A stretch of 64,000 nucleotides of DNA from Dastarcus helophoroides (Eukaryota > Arthropoda > Insecta > Coleoptera > Bothrideridae): the NCBI GenBank assembly GCA_028583605.1, contig CM053332.1, forward strand, positions 22,451,823 through 22,515,822, written 5' to 3'. Shown here in pieces: positions 47,801-59,461 of the stretch (position 1 is the first letter of the stretch; every line of letters starts with the position of its first letter). A program made the position numbers and the translations under genes. Under the pieces are notes generated by a model, which saw nothing but the letters and a program-made list of their open reading frames with translations, was not told the DNA's origin and made no database searches.

Positions 47801-48384
47801 TCATCGGGTGTAATTCTTTTACTAAAAATTCAGTGCAACCTGTAACTACTTCGTTCAAACCTAACATATCCGCGGCAATCATAAGCTCTTGAACATTATT
47901 CTGATTTATGTTGACTTCGCTGGAATAAATAAATTCTAACAGAATCTCAAACATGTTGGCCGAAATTCCGTGAAGTTCTACAGAATGCTGATCTTTTTCA
48001 CAAAGTCCTCCTGTAAACATGGCTTGGAAATATGAACTGCTGGCCACTAGCACCGCCCGATGTGCCTATAATAGTGTTTAGAATAAATGCTTACAGCTTA
48101 ACGACTTTCAATATATCGCTTTACTCATAGTCTCCAAAACTTACTTGAAAAATTTTGCTTCCAGTTATAATTTCCACATCGCAAAACCTATTACTCAACC
48201 TTAATGCATTCAAATTCAATAATATTTTAGAGACATAATTCGGGCAAGCATGCTTCACTTTCGTTTCAGCACAATCGATGGGAACTGGTTTGAACAAGTT
48301 ATTGTTGGTGTTACTAAGCTTGGGATCTACGCTGCATTTCGAAATTTTGAGAGGAGGCATAATGAATTCCATTAAAAACCTCAT
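44893..48384 (-). CDS. BTB-BACK-Kelch protein (CUL3 adaptor type)
   Basis: Kelch-like protein; members of this family recruit substrates to CUL3-RBX1 ubiquitin ligases or bind actin. Six exons splice in frame to 609 residues: 48145-48384, 47782-48065, 47453-47721, 46435-46675, 45313-45877, 44893-45123. The BTB domain is at about 57-170 (RFCDVEIITGSKIFQAHRAV, AMFTGGLCEKD), with dimerisation and CUL3-binding helices. BACK domain about 175-290 (NAIGIYRFALDHNWIELANV, LNWINHD). Six kelch repeats follow with GG doublets: DIYVIGGS, QIYVVGGE, YLYAMGGW, LIYMVGGC, YLYVVGGT and YLYVIGGA; the protein ends EAGAVVI. The first kelch blade is weak. Met at 48,384 is used; downstream in-frame ATGs at 48,372 and 48,360 are possible. 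The exact orthologue (KLHL number) is not recognised. Confidence 0.93.
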
Positions 48385-48713
48385 AAGTGTGAGGAAGTAG
48401 TGTTACCAAAGGGCCAGACACGCCTATAAGATTTTTAAAATATGCGATTTCATTTAAGCACTGTTCGATATTTTCCTTTAAGTACTACTCCTTAAAAATA
48501 CATTTTCGACAGCAAATGCATGCACTGGAGTTTTACAGAAAAACACAAGTACAAAAATTGATAAACCAATGTTATTTTTAAGAAACAGTATACGTCAAAT
48601 CTGACATTTTTCAAACAAAACAATAAGTGTCATTATCCAGAGTGGCCAACCAACCTTTGGTCTCTTTAGCATATATATAATGCTTACATATATGGTCTTT
48701 AATGACAAAATAA

Positions 48714-49135
48714 TCACAGATTCTTAAGTCCAAAGAAGGTTTCACCTCTTTTCCACATTGGCAATTAAATAAATAATTACTCATCATTATTTATTTAATT
48801 GCCGATGTGGTAAAGGGGTGAAACCTTCTTTGGAATTAATGACAAAGTTTCAGATTCTTAAATTGAAATGGAGAGGTATCTCGTTTTAAAATTAATTTAA
48901 TTTAAGCTATTTAGGAAGGTTCAATCTAAAAACCTAAATAATTTCGAAATTTAGAGTTCAATCTCAAAATTTCGACTTTAATATTGAAATTTCGACAAAA
49001 AAATCTATATTTTGATAATTAAAAAATGAAATTACTGAACGTACTTTACTATTGACTGTCAATATTGATTTTTAAGGGATGGGGTGGGACGTAACTGTCA
49101 CTTCCTATCCTAACCTAAAAATAGTATAGCATTGA
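48714..49135 (+). repeat. ~420-bp direct repeat with hairpin head, copy 1
   Basis: Begins CACAGATTCTTAAGTCCAAA and ends near AGTATAGCATTGAAGG. The first ~115 bp fold back on themselves: AAAGAAGGTTTCACCTCTTT faces AAAGGGGTGAAACCTTCTTT around ATTTATTTAATTG arms. A second copy starts at 50,242. Confidence 0.88.
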
Positions 49136-49299
49136 AGGCATGGGGGTGAAATTTAATACATGACCTTGGCAACACGTCAACTTCAACTAGTAGTTCACCT
49201 CCGCCCCGGTGGTGACGCTACAAACCAATTAAAAAGAAAGACTATTATACAATTTGAATTCATAATCAAGTTAGACAGAAGATATTTTTGATGCACTTA

Positions 49300-50160
49300 T
49301 TGAAGCAGATAATTACAAAGTGATGGGCATGTCTGTGGTAAATGATAATGCGAATAATGTCTAAAATGTCAACTTCATTAATTTCTGTTATTTTAGGGTT
49401 TCGTTTACGCGGTTTTATTTTTTATTTACTTATCGCGATTTTATGCTGATGCATATTGTCGTAAATGGTTATTTATATCACCTTCTGTTATTTTTATAGT
49501 GAATTAATAAAGCAGCCACCAACTATGCTTTATTATACTTTGATGGGTTATGTTATTTTTTAGACTTATTAGCTTTTTATGTTTAAAACGAGTCCATTTT
49601 ATGGGTAGGAAGTTCGACTATAATGAAGATATGTTACAGGTACGTATACTTTACCGTAATCACAACTTATCCAATTTTTTATTTTGTTTTAGGTGGCAAT
49701 AGGTTTGTGTAGCATACATCGATGGGTGATTGCTTTTTCTTATAGCGTTAAGTTTACATTTGCCAATTGGAAATCTGATTTTATAGATCACTTGGTTATT
49801 TTCAATTTTATCCAACTTAATAACAGTTTCATCTACTATCAGTAAGATAAATTATTCATGCAAATACCCTTCCTATAAGAATGCATGTTATACTTATATC
49901 ATTAGTGATGATTATAAAAATAAAACTTTTCACGGTCAAGGTACTGTTTCGGGTCTTCTGGTTTTTCCGACTTTTTTTGTGAAAATTATAGTAGCTGTGA
50001 TGACCATTTTGATGAATCAGATTATTTAAATAGTTGTCAGAAAATTTTAAAGCCTCGTATGCCTAAACAGGCAAATCAAATTGACTTAAATGTACTTTCA
50101 ACTTCTAACCTATCTAAAATGAAGCTGTTATTAGTCTAAATGGAAGCAACGTTGCAAGGA
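49300..50160 (+). pseudogene. Possible decayed or unresolved multi-exon gene
   Basis: Several gene-like pieces lie in order on the + strand but I could not join them in frame. ATGGGCATGTCTGTG|GTAAAT is followed by an acceptor TTATTTTAG before GFVYAVLFFIYLSRFYADAY and CRKWLFISPSVIFI. Another acceptor (ATTTTTTAG) precedes FLCLKRVHFMGRKFDYNEDM with a good donor CAG|GTACG. A third (TTGTTTTAG) precedes VAIGLCSIHRWVIAFSYSVK, SDFIDHLVIFNFIQLN and a stop. A later open stretch reads FCENYSSCDDHFDESDYLNS. The pieces are hydrophobic and membrane-like; no family recognised. It lies exactly between the two direct repeats. Confidence 0.35.
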
Positions 50161-50241
50161 ATATAGTATTAGATAATTACTTACAAAAAGGCACAAACTG
50201 CTCAAAAATGTCTCATATTAATCAATTTTCTTTCCTCTATC

Positions 50242-50646
50242 ACAGATTCTTAAGTCCAAAGAAGGTTTCACCTCTTTACCACATTGGCAATTAAATAATA
50301 ATTATTTATTTAATTGCCGATGTGGTAAAGGGGTGAAACCTTCATTGGAATTAATGACAAAGTTTCGGTGCTTTACAGATTCTTAAATTGAAATGGAGAG
50401 GTATTTCGTTTTAAAATTAATTTAATTTAAGCTATTTAAGAAGGTTCAATCTAAAAACCTAAAGTTCAATCTCAAAATTTCGACTTTAATATTGATATTT
50501 CGAGAAAAAAATCTATATTTTAATAATTAAAAAATGAAATTACTGAACGTACTTTACTATTGACTGTCAATATTGATTTTTAAGGGCTGGGGTGGGGCGT
50601 AACTGTCACTTCCTATTCTAACCTAAAAATAGTATAGCATTGAAGG
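50242..50646 (+). repeat. ~405-bp direct repeat with hairpin head, copy 2
   Basis: Nearly identical to 48,714-49,135, with the same orientation, the same hairpin head and a few small deletions (for example the AATAATTTCGAAATTTAG segment is missing) plus a small insertion GGTGCTTTA. Spacing between copies is 1,528 bp start to start. Confidence 0.88.
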
Positions 50647-51103
50647 TAACCTGTGGTTTAAGTCTGTTTTGTGGTTTAAGTTTTTGGTCTTGTCTTTGGT
50701 TTAAGTGTACTTTCTTTCTGAAGATTTTTTAAAAAGGTTTTAAAACCAAAACTATATCTAAAAAAATAAAAAATTCAATTCCAGTGATTATATCTCTCTG
50801 AGACAATCTGTCAAAGAATATCAGCCTTTGTCAATCTTCGTCATTAAATCGGAGACTCTTTCTCTGAGAATTTCGTTGTGATTTTGTTTATGCCTGAAAA
50901 TTAGAGAACAAGAGTTGAATATTATGAATATGGAATACTGATTATTGAACTTATATATATGTTTATCGAATATTTACATTTGGTTTTATCTTCGGATTGG
51001 GCCCCTTTTTTAAGACTTTTCTTTGATTCGCACAAAGCACCAACACCACTGGTTCCAGAATAGTTATTTCTGCATGAGTTTTTAAGTTATAATAAAAAAG
51101 AAA

Positions 51104-51633
51104 ATGCTTTCATCAATGGTAAAGGAGCATCAAAGCAAACAAGCTGTAAAAAGAGAAATACAGGGTAGGTGAATAAAGCAAATTTAAAAAGCTCATTTTA
51201 ACAAAACAATTTGAATCGGCCAATTTTAAAAATCTCTATGACAATTCTCTTTTTAAGAAACAAAAAGGAAAGAGGCCTGTGCTGCTGCGAGCGATTTGAC
51301 TCAAGCTTTGGTTGATCACCTTAATGTTGGGTAAATTGGTATGAATCAATTACATTTGTCGTTTTAATAGTGGGTTATTGAAGGGTCGCTCAGGCTTACT
51401 TAAATCAAAAAAAGCTCGATGCTGAAGCTAAACAATTGCATGCCAGCGCACAAAACTTTTCCAAACAAACGCAACAGTGGCTGCACTTGGTTGAAACTTT
51501 TAGTGGAGCTCTTAAGGAAATAGGAGACGTCGAGAATTGGGCCAAGACAATTGAAGTTGATATGAAAGTGATAACGGCTACCCTCGAAACGGTTTATAAA
51601 CAAACCCAAGAAAGTGGTTCATCGGGGCAGTAG
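51104..51633 (+). CDS. Blos1: BLOC-1 subunit 1 (BLOS1)
   Basis: Small coiled-coil subunit shared by BLOC-1 and BORC, which act in biogenesis of lysosome-related organelles and in lysosome positioning. Three exons, 51104-51164, 51258-51330 and 51384-51633, give 127 residues (human ~125). The sequence follows the family from end to end: [53 protein letters not shown], then [20 protein letters not shown] and [20 protein letters not shown]. Almost all of it is predicted helix with heptad spacing. Introns are 93 and 53 bp. An AATAAA signal lies at 51,694. The short exons mean only the last exon is visible as an open frame. Confidence 0.95.
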
Positions 51634-52140
51634 TTCAAGATGAAAGTCGATTTCTTTTTTTGTAAGTCTATCTGTTATGGATTTTTTTTGTAAAATAAAA
51701 GAAGATTGAAAAGTCTTTTTAATGTTTACCTTTAATCTACAAAATGCATATTAAACATTCCATGATGTTTGCACAAATATCTGATGTGACGAAACCAGGT
51801 TTTCCAATGCAAATTTTAGGAAAAAAAAACTAATATAGAGCAATTCTAAGAATCATACAATCTTAAGAGGTTATTTGGTTTTTAGATAGTCTGTTCCATT
51901 GTCCTCAAACACAGTTTTAGGACGGCGAAATGTCCCGTTTTACAAAAAAAAAAAAACAAAATTTGAGGCCAGATGGAAATCTTTTTGTCTAAAATATTAA
52001 AAGAATTTTTCTCTATGAAATAGTCAAAATACCCAAAATACCTTTGAGTGCTTCAGTAGTTGTATACTTTTCGAGAACCATGCATAAGAGCAAGCTGTGT
52101 ACTTCTAATTTTGTAGTGGCAACCAAAGACAAGATGTAAT

Positions 52141-53349
52141 TAGGGATGTCAATTCCTTTTTAAAATAATCGATTTTTAGATCGATTCGAATCGTGCACAA
52201 AAGAATCGACTCCCAATGAAACTGGGTGCCGAAAGATCGATTTCCGATTAATCGCCTTGGTGACATTTTAAAACATTTCTACTAAAAGAAAAATTGAATG
52301 ATAATGAAATAATGATGAATTGGTGTCATATCTCCTATATCAAAAATATCAACTTTAAGTGATACAAAGATTAAAATGTTGTGACAAAGCATTCAAAAAG
52401 GGAAATTATGTAATAATTTACAGGCAACGCAAAGCTTAAAGAAAATGGCGCCACCATTATGTACAAATGGTGATTGACAGTTAGGGCCATTTATTATATT
52501 CTATGCTTTGCATGTTTTTTTGTATATAACTGCTAGTTGACTAACCGGGGTTAGCGTTTTTTTTTATGGATTTTCAGAGTAATTTTAAAATAAGTGGACA
52601 AAACAAATATATTCATTTAACAATCGACGATATAAAATGTCAGTAACTAAACACACTGACAACTGACAGAATAACCCTCTAGCGGAACCAAATATGTAAT
52701 ACTTCTATATGGCGTGTTTTGTCCCTTTGTGTCAAAAAGGCGCGATGGATACATATGTTGGTCTTTTTCAAGGACAGAATATATTAACCAATCCCAAAGT
52801 CTATTTCAAATATCCCTCTTCTCGTCAGTTGTCATTGTTGTCATTCATTTATTAGTGTTCCCGCCCATCTTGTCATCTGTTCCCGCTATAAATGAATGAA
52901 TGCTTGTCCTTGAAAGAGTACGACATATACTTTCATCTCCCCTTTTTGACAAAGCATTTTGCAGTGGCGATTATATACAACGCGCCATATAGAAGTGTTA
53001 CATATATGAGCGAAACAAACTACTGTGATGGCGCCACAGTTATCTTTCCTATTCAGGCAACGACATAATGAATGAAAAGAAATGTTAATGCTGTGATCTG
53101 TTGGCTTATTAACGTAGCTATTGCTAATAGATGGAAGTGGAAAATAAACTAGCGATATAAGAACACTTATATAAAAAAAAATTGTCATTAAATTTGCAAG
53201 GACCTGCAGGTAAGGTAAATCGATCCGATTCTTAGGATTTTTGAATCGTTCATTAGATCAATCTTGTATTTGAGATCGATCTAAAAAATCGACCTTGAGA
53301 TATGAAAAAATCGATTTTTCGATTAATCGATCTCAGATCGACATCCCTA
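52141..53349. mobile_element. hAT-type non-autonomous element, 1,209 bp
   Basis: 10-bp inverted ends TAGGGATGTC...GACATCCCTA, flanked by an 8-bp target duplication with one mismatch (GATGTAAT 52,133-52,140; GATCTAAT 53,350-53,357). Subterminal regions are rich in ATCGATTTTT-like palindromes. No transposase is visible. A second, smaller inverted-repeat element is nested at 52,692-53,005. Confidence 0.85.
52692..53005. mobile_element. 314-bp MITE nested in the hAT element
   Basis: Inverted ends ATATGTAATACTTCTATATG and CATATAGAAGTGTTACATAT (at least 23 bp including GGCG/CGCC). Further inside, CCTTTGTGTCAAAAAGG faces CCTTTTTGACAAAG. No coding capacity. A partial copy is at 3637-3838. The target duplication is unclear (possibly TA). 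Confidence 0.78.
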
Positions 53350-53724
53350 GATCTAATGTTATACGTGGTCGTGTGGCAGCGCTGTAAACATTTCCTAATG
53401 GTGTTTTGTGTTTTTAAAATCCTAACCTCTATATCACTAAATATTTTGTTCTGTTGTTTTAAAAGCGTTTCTTTTATATTTGGTGTCAATTTCTGCTGAG
53501 AATTATTAAATTGTAAGTCTAATAGTAATAAAAATAATATGGAAAACATTTACTCCGATTATTTCTACCAAACAACCCTTGAAATTTAGGCAACACATTA
53601 ATCATCAAAATGTTCACGCGTAAAGCCACCTTTGGTTCTAGTGATATTTTACTAACTTTTCTAAAGGTTAATTTAATACTTAATGGCCTACTGTTATGCA
53701 GATTTATCTGAAATGGACTATACC

Positions 53725-55355
53725 CAAAGACAAGACCAAAAACTATACCATAAATATAGTTTCTGTCACAAAACATATATATTTCTGTACTATATACCAA
53801 TGTAATTTCTCCGACGAATAAAAAGGGCATATACAAACAAAAATATTTTGATGCGTGTATTTTCATTAATATAATATTTTTATATTTCTCAATTAACCAA
53901 CTCTCAGGTTTACTTATTTTGATTTTTGTACTTTTACATTAATTTCTAGAATTGGAGTAATCGTTTCGTTGTTCTCTCGCTTCTCGCTCTTTTATGTTTC
54001 TTCTCTCTTCAACAATCAGGTTTTATAGGGCGTTTGCCTGACATCGACGTGCAAGTACCGCATAGAATCGTTTCTATGCTCCCCACTCTCGCAAAAACTT
54101 TCCAATATAAAATTACAAATTATTTCAAGTGAATCATTCCTGTAATTTTGTTTGGAGAGACGGTGCAGCTGAAGGAGATATTATTACAACTGTAAGTGTT
54201 TACACACTGTTTCCTATTTTTTTCTTATTGTTAGATTTGAATACTTTGAGGTTAACCTTCATGTTCATAAAAAAATCTAGATTATTCTAAATGTCCAATT
54301 CATTAAGGCTAAATTTGTTTTTTTTTTAATTCTGTGATTAGGTTTGCTACCATTACAATGCATTTTTAATTTCGTAAGATATTGAGGGAAGTAATTATTT
54401 CAGTTTAAAGGTCAATCAAATAAAATCGATTGATTCGATCAGAACCTTTGAAACCGCACGAATATCGTTTCCGCTGTAAATGAGAACAAACAACCGTTAT
54501 TTTATTTTCTTAAAGCAACATTGAATTTAATATAGAGGACGAGAGAACGTTACATTTATAATTGCCAATTTACGAGTTCTGCCGTCAAAAACTGTGTCCT
54601 CCCGTAAACTCATAATTGCAGAGGTTTTCCTAAATATTCATTCGCTTGCGTGTCCACCTCAAATTGTTTCCTTCTAATAAACTTTGGAGGCAGGGCGGTA
54701 ACCAGAAATTTTACAAGAGAAATTTAAAATTTATAACAAAAACTAGGATTCGTAGATTAAAGTTGAAATTTAGAAAAAATCGAAAATTCGAAAATTTCGA
54801 CATTTCGAGCTTGAACTTTAAATAAACTTGAAATATATAAAATTAAACTTGAAATATATGAAATTAAACTTGAAATATTGAGAAAAATATCGAAACTTCA
54901 TATGTATTAAAATTATAACAAGAAATCCACGTATACCACAAGTGTTGCTAGAATAGGGTAGGGTTGGGCACCTGCCCTCCCTCCTCTGGTTCTTGCAGCA
55001 AAAAAATTTCGTATTTTTTTGTTGTTGGAAAATTAGTCTTTTTTTTAAGTTTGACATTCATTAATTTCGACTTCTTTTATCAAATATGACTGGCAGAATT
55101 TCGAATTTTTATTCAAAAGTTCGTCGTTTTTTTTCTTCTGAAATGTCGCCATTTTTCGAAATTTGACTTTCTGAAAATTTCGCCTTTTTTAATTTTGTAA
55201 ATTGGAGCTGGTTTATTAAAATTTGCGTTTTACTTGAAATCTGTTCGATTCTCTGATAAAAAATTATGGTTTTTGAAAATTTAACATTTTTGTAAAAAGA
55301 CGAAAATTACGAAAACATTTTCTTCTTAAAATTTCAACTCTTAATTCACATTTCT
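53725..55355. other. Spacer with a possible 5' UTR exon
   Basis: AT-rich DNA with one candidate non-coding exon: sequence ending GGAGATATTATTACAACT before a strong donor GTAAGT near 54,192. It could be the first exon of the acyl-CoA-binding protein gene, whose ATG at 58,199 directly follows an acceptor and so needs an upstream exon. This link is inference. The rest (54,700 on) is low-complexity. Confidence 0.4.
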
Positions 55356-55360
55356 GGAAA

Positions 55361-55596
55361 AATTGAAATACAAATCTTGTTCCCTGAAACCAAGAAAGAA
55401 TAAAAAACACAACAAAGGTTGCTCCGTTGCGCCGTTCCGCAAAAAAAAACATTTCTGAAAGTTTCAACTTGTTTGTCAAATTTTGACTTTTTTTCTCTGA
55501 AGATGATAGCTTGGCAATCGAAACGCGTTAGAGCAACCTTTGCTGTGTTTTTTAATCCTTCTTGGTTTCAGGGGAGAAGATTTGTATTACAAATTT
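55361..55596. repeat. Hammerhead-like repeat with inverted arms (copy c)
   Basis: Left arm AATTGAAATACAAATCTTGT...GTTGCTC is the reverse complement of the right arm GAGCAACCTT...AAGATTTGTATTAC. The centre contains TTCTCTGAAGATGATAGCTT and GGCAATCGAAACGCGTTAGA (55,493-55,535). One stem-II pair is broken (A opposite A). Confidence 0.8.
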
Positions 55597-55599
55597 TGA

Positions 55600-58190
55600 C
55601 GTGTATCACAATTCAGAATACTGAACATTTTCTGATGCCACATTGAGGCAAGGCAGGGCCATTTTTTTCATTTTTGTCTTTTTCGACAAATTTCGATTTT
55701 AAGCTCAAAATGTGATGTTTTTTCGTTCTGAAAATGTACACTTTTCTCTCTAAATTAGTTAATTAAATTAAAATTAATTAAATTAGTTAATAAAAATGAC
55801 GAGAAAAATATTTTTGGGGATTTCGAGAACAGATTTCTTGTAAATTCAGCAATTTTAGTGAATTTTAAATTTTGAGAACAAAGTTTTTCGAAATTGAGAT
55901 TTTTCTTTCTTAAAAATTGGACTTTTTTGAAAATTATGTCATTTCACAAAATTAGACCTTTGAAAATTTTGACTTATTTTCAAATTTGGACATTTTTCGA
56001 GCTTTTAGGAAAGATTAGGGTTTTTATTTTTTAATATGATTTACTGAAAGTTCCGAGTTTTCTAAATTTATTTATTAAAATTCGTCTTTTTCGAAATTAC
56101 TAGTTTATTCTCTAATTTTTCTTTTAAAATTTGACTTTCTCTTGGAAATTTGGAATATTTTCTAGAAAGTGTCACCTATTTCTCCAAATTGCAACGTACT
56201 TTTCAATAAATCGTAATTTTTGTTGAAGTTTATTTTTTTAATTATCTGTTTCTTGAGAGAAAAATAGACATTTCTTAAAATGTGCTTTTTTCATTAAATT
56301 TTAATTTTTATTTCAATATTAGATATTTAATATTTCTAGAAATTTTGCCTTTTTCTTGGTGAATTCGTTATTTTTTTCACAACATTTTGACTTTTCCCTT
56401 TAAAATAGTGATCCTAAAATTCGCCTTTTCTTCGGAATTCGATTTTTTCGAAATTTCAATTTTATTTTTAAAATTTTACTTTTTGAACTTTTGTTTCAAA
56501 AATCAAGTCGAAAAAAATACGTATTTTAAGTAAAACATAGAAACCAGAAGTGGAAATGTCGAGGTTTAAGATAAAATCGAATTTAATAAAAGTGAAACTT
56601 CGAAATAAAGATAAATTAAAAAGTGTAGAAAATTTAATAAATTCGAAATTTCAACAGTCGAAATTTTTTCGAAAAAGTTAAATTTTGCAAAAATATCGAA
56701 TTTTAAGGATAAATATAAATTTCGAGACAAAGATGAATTAAAAAAAACTTTACATTTTCCGAAAAAGAAGAATGTTGAGCAAAATTGCAAATTTTTTAAA
56801 GAAAAATGAATCAAAAATAATCTCATAACCTCCATAAAATCTTCGAATTTCAAGTATAGTTAAATTTTTAAGAAAAATGTCCAATTTTGGGAATAAAACC
56901 AAACTTAAAAAAGTTGTACGTCCAGGAAGAAGTCGAATTTTGTATAAAATGAAGTCTTAAAAAAACTGAATTTTGAAAATATTAAATTTGAGGAAAATCG
57001 AAATTTCAAAAAAAAAGTCGTAATTTTCTAGAGAAAACGTCAAATTTTCGAAAACAAGACGAATTAAGACGAAATATCTATCTCTCTGAAGATGATAGTT
57101 TGGCTATCGAAACGCGTTAGAGTTGTTCTGTTTTTTAATCTTTTTTGGTTTCGAGGGACAAGATTTGTATGTCAAGACGAATTAAAAAAAACTAAATTTG
57201 TGGAAAAGTCGAATTTTGAGAAAAATGGTGACATAATTTGGAAAGAAAATTTTTTGAAAAAATGTAGCTCAAACTATCGAATAAAGCGTCGAACTGTAAG
57301 AAAAATTCAAGTTTTCCAGAGAAAGTTTGATTTTGAGAATAAAGTCAAACTTTCGAAAATGAGTTGAATTTTGAGAAAAAAAAAATCGAAATTTGCAGAT
57401 ACGTAAAAGGTCGAATTTTGAGATAAAATACGAAATTTTGAAGAGAAGGTGTATTTTGAGAAACAAATTGTAAATAAACTAGAAATTTCTAGAAAACTAC
57501 GAAATTTTGCTGAAACAGCGATAAGTCTCGATGAGATTTGAAACCAGACGAATTTTGAAAAGAAAGTGAACATTTTGTGGAAAAGCATAATATTATAAAA
57601 AAATGTTGCAATTTAGAATAAAGCTATATTTTTTTTGAAAAAAAGTTGAATTTGACGAGTCGAAATTTCCAAAAAAATTTGTTACCTTATTTCGAGTAAA
57701 AAACGAATTTTTGAGAAAGAAATGGGATTTTCAGAAATAAGTAGGATTTTCAGAAACTAGAATTTAAAAAAAAGGACTAAAATTTCATGAAAAGGCAAAT
57801 TTCAAATAGAATTAAGTAAATTCGATGAAATTTAAAATCATGTTGTTTTGCTTTTATTACTATTTGAGTATAATCCCAAGGACATTGAATTAAGTTTATC
57901 ACTACTTAAACAAAATTTTTGATTCAACTGATTACACAATGCAGTTTATTTAAAAGTTTGATAAATATATGGTTTACAACAAACTCCTCATTTGTACCTA
58001 CAACTTTAAATGTGAACAAGTTTTAAAACCGAAAAGTGTAGTTTTATTTTTTTAATTGCATAGGAGTATATTTTGTTTAATAAATTATAATATGTTTGAA
58101 CATACGTCAGTTGTATTTTTAACGGAACGAGAATAATAATAAATTGTTTGGCCTTTGATAATTATTTCGTTAATTTATTTCCTATTCTGT
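55600..58190. other. Low-complexity intron or spacer, no coding seen
   Basis: Dense CGAAATTTT / AAAATTCGA words in both directions. It contains one more copy of the hammerhead-like repeat at 57,081. Probably intron 1 of the acyl-CoA-binding protein gene if the upstream exon guess is right. Confidence 0.5.
57081..57172 (+). repeat. Hammerhead-like repeat (copy d)
   Basis: CTCTCTGAAGATGATAGTTT then GGCTATCGAAACGCGTTAGA, then a shortened GTTGTTCTGTTTTTTAATC and TTGGTTTCGAGGGACAAGAT part. Stem II has one G-U pair relative to copy a. Confidence 0.78.
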
Positions 58191-58198
58191 TGCAGATA

Positions 58199-58957
58199 AT
58201 GACGCTAGAAGAGGTACGTAACATTAATTTCTTTCTTTTATTCCCAAAATATATTTTCTTACCAACCAATAATTTATTGAAAATTAATTCTGTTGTTATT
58301 CGGTATCTTATCATTATGGCAACATGCATTATCTATACTTCTTACTGTAAGTGCAATTAACTTAATGATAAGGTTTGATTGATTTATTACATAGACCAGC
58401 GGCGTGTTCTTCATGGAAGCTAAAAAAGCTCAGCTTCCCTTGCAGAGTGAAAAAGCATTTATTGCTATTTTTTATTTTACAAATAAAAAACAGAAAACAA
58501 GTCGAGAGAACCTAACTTTCATTCTGCAAGTATTTGGAGAACTAAAGACGCGATAAAAAAGTTCAACTCGAGATTTTCACCTTTCTCTCAAAATTTTAAC
58601 TTTTAAATAAACTAAATTTATCGATTATTTTTGTTTTAAAAGAAATTTAAGAAAGCCGCCGAAGAGGTCAACAATCTGAAGTCGAAACCATCAAATGATG
58701 ATCTATTGGAAATTTACTCCCTTTTTAAGCAAGGCACCGTTGGAGATAATACCACAGGTACTCCTCGTTTATTTGATAAGACGCCTAATTTTTTAATTTC
58801 ATCATCTTTTTCAACAGATAGACCTGGCTTGTTGGACATGAAAGGGAAGGCTAAATGGGACGCTTGGACTGGCAAAAAGGGCATGGCTCAAGATGAAGCT
58901 AAGGAGAAATATATTGCCAAAGTGGAGGCCTTAAAACAATCCATCGGGCTTGCATAA
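58199..58957 (+). CDS. Acyl-CoA-binding protein (ACBP/DBI)
   Basis: Cytosolic four-helix carrier of long-chain acyl-CoA esters that feeds lipid synthesis and beta-oxidation. Three exons, 58199-58213, 58643-58757 and 58818-58957, splice to 89 residues (family 86-90). The signature IYSLFKQGTVGDNTTDRPGL is followed by LLDMKGKAKWDAW. Ligand-binding residues of the family are present: Tyr30, Lys34, Lys56 and Tyr75. The first coding exon is only MTLEE, starting 3 nt after an acceptor (GTTGCAG), so a non-coding exon must lie upstream. Reading through intron 2 would give an 83-residue frame that inserts about 20 wrong residues. AATAAA at 59,020. Likely complete. Confidence 0.96.
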
Positions 58958-59092
58958 TATTTCTTATATCGAGTATTTTGATTTAAAATGAATTTTAAGT
59001 GTTAATGTTTGTACAATTGAATAAATTATAAATTATTAGAGTTACATTCCATTTTATCATAAAAAATTAAGTATTCAAGGTTACTATGTAAA

Positions 59093-59461
59093 CTACTTTT
59101 TATGCTTGGAAATAATTATGAATGAAATATACACCTGACACGGTGGTTTAGTCATGAACACTGCGCCTTTCTTATAAATAATATACCATTCTACTGGCAC
59201 TAGTAATCTCCCTAGTACTTGAATTATTACCGGACATATTTTAAAAATGAATTTAAAAAAAAATTCATGCTCGAGGAGATATTTTGTGGGAGATCTGTAA
59301 AAAAATAATATAAAAAAATTGTAGCATGACATTTTATCAAGTAAGGGAAGAGAAACTAAATAATTAATAGCATTTTTGCTTTGTACAGATAAAGGTAACG
59401 ATAATTTTTTAAAGTGTATAGATGGATGCTCAGTTGATAGAAAAACTATCGCTTTAATCAT
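59093..59461 (-). CDS. Small hydrophobic protein, unrecognised
   Basis: A 122-residue ORF on the minus strand beginning MIKAIVFLSTEHPSIHFKKL and ending with SFIIISKHKK. It may be two exons: a weak donor after LPLLDK and the acceptor TTTTTTACAG before SPTKYLLEHEFF would remove about 50 bp and stay in frame. The C-terminal half is hydrophobic (FKFIFKICPVIIQVLGRLLV, then PVEWYIIYKKGAVFMTKPPC), like a membrane segment. Composition is less low-complexity than chance ORFs nearby. I recognise no family; it could be chance. Confidence 0.3.
   Translation of the reverse strand: MIKAIVFLSTEHPSIHFKKLSLPLSVQSKNAINYLVSLPLLDKMSCYNFFILFFYRSPTKYLLEHEFFFKFIFKICPVIIQVLGRLLVPVEWYIIYKKGAVFMTKPPCQVYISFIIISKHKK

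Larger units (their letters stand above)
52094..53722 (+). repeat. ~410-bp dispersed repeat split by a hAT-type insertion
   Basis: Outer parts 52,094-52,140 and 53,350-53,722 together match the uninterrupted copy at 28,622-29,034. The split marks the insertion site of the element at 52,141-53,349. Confidence 0.82.
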
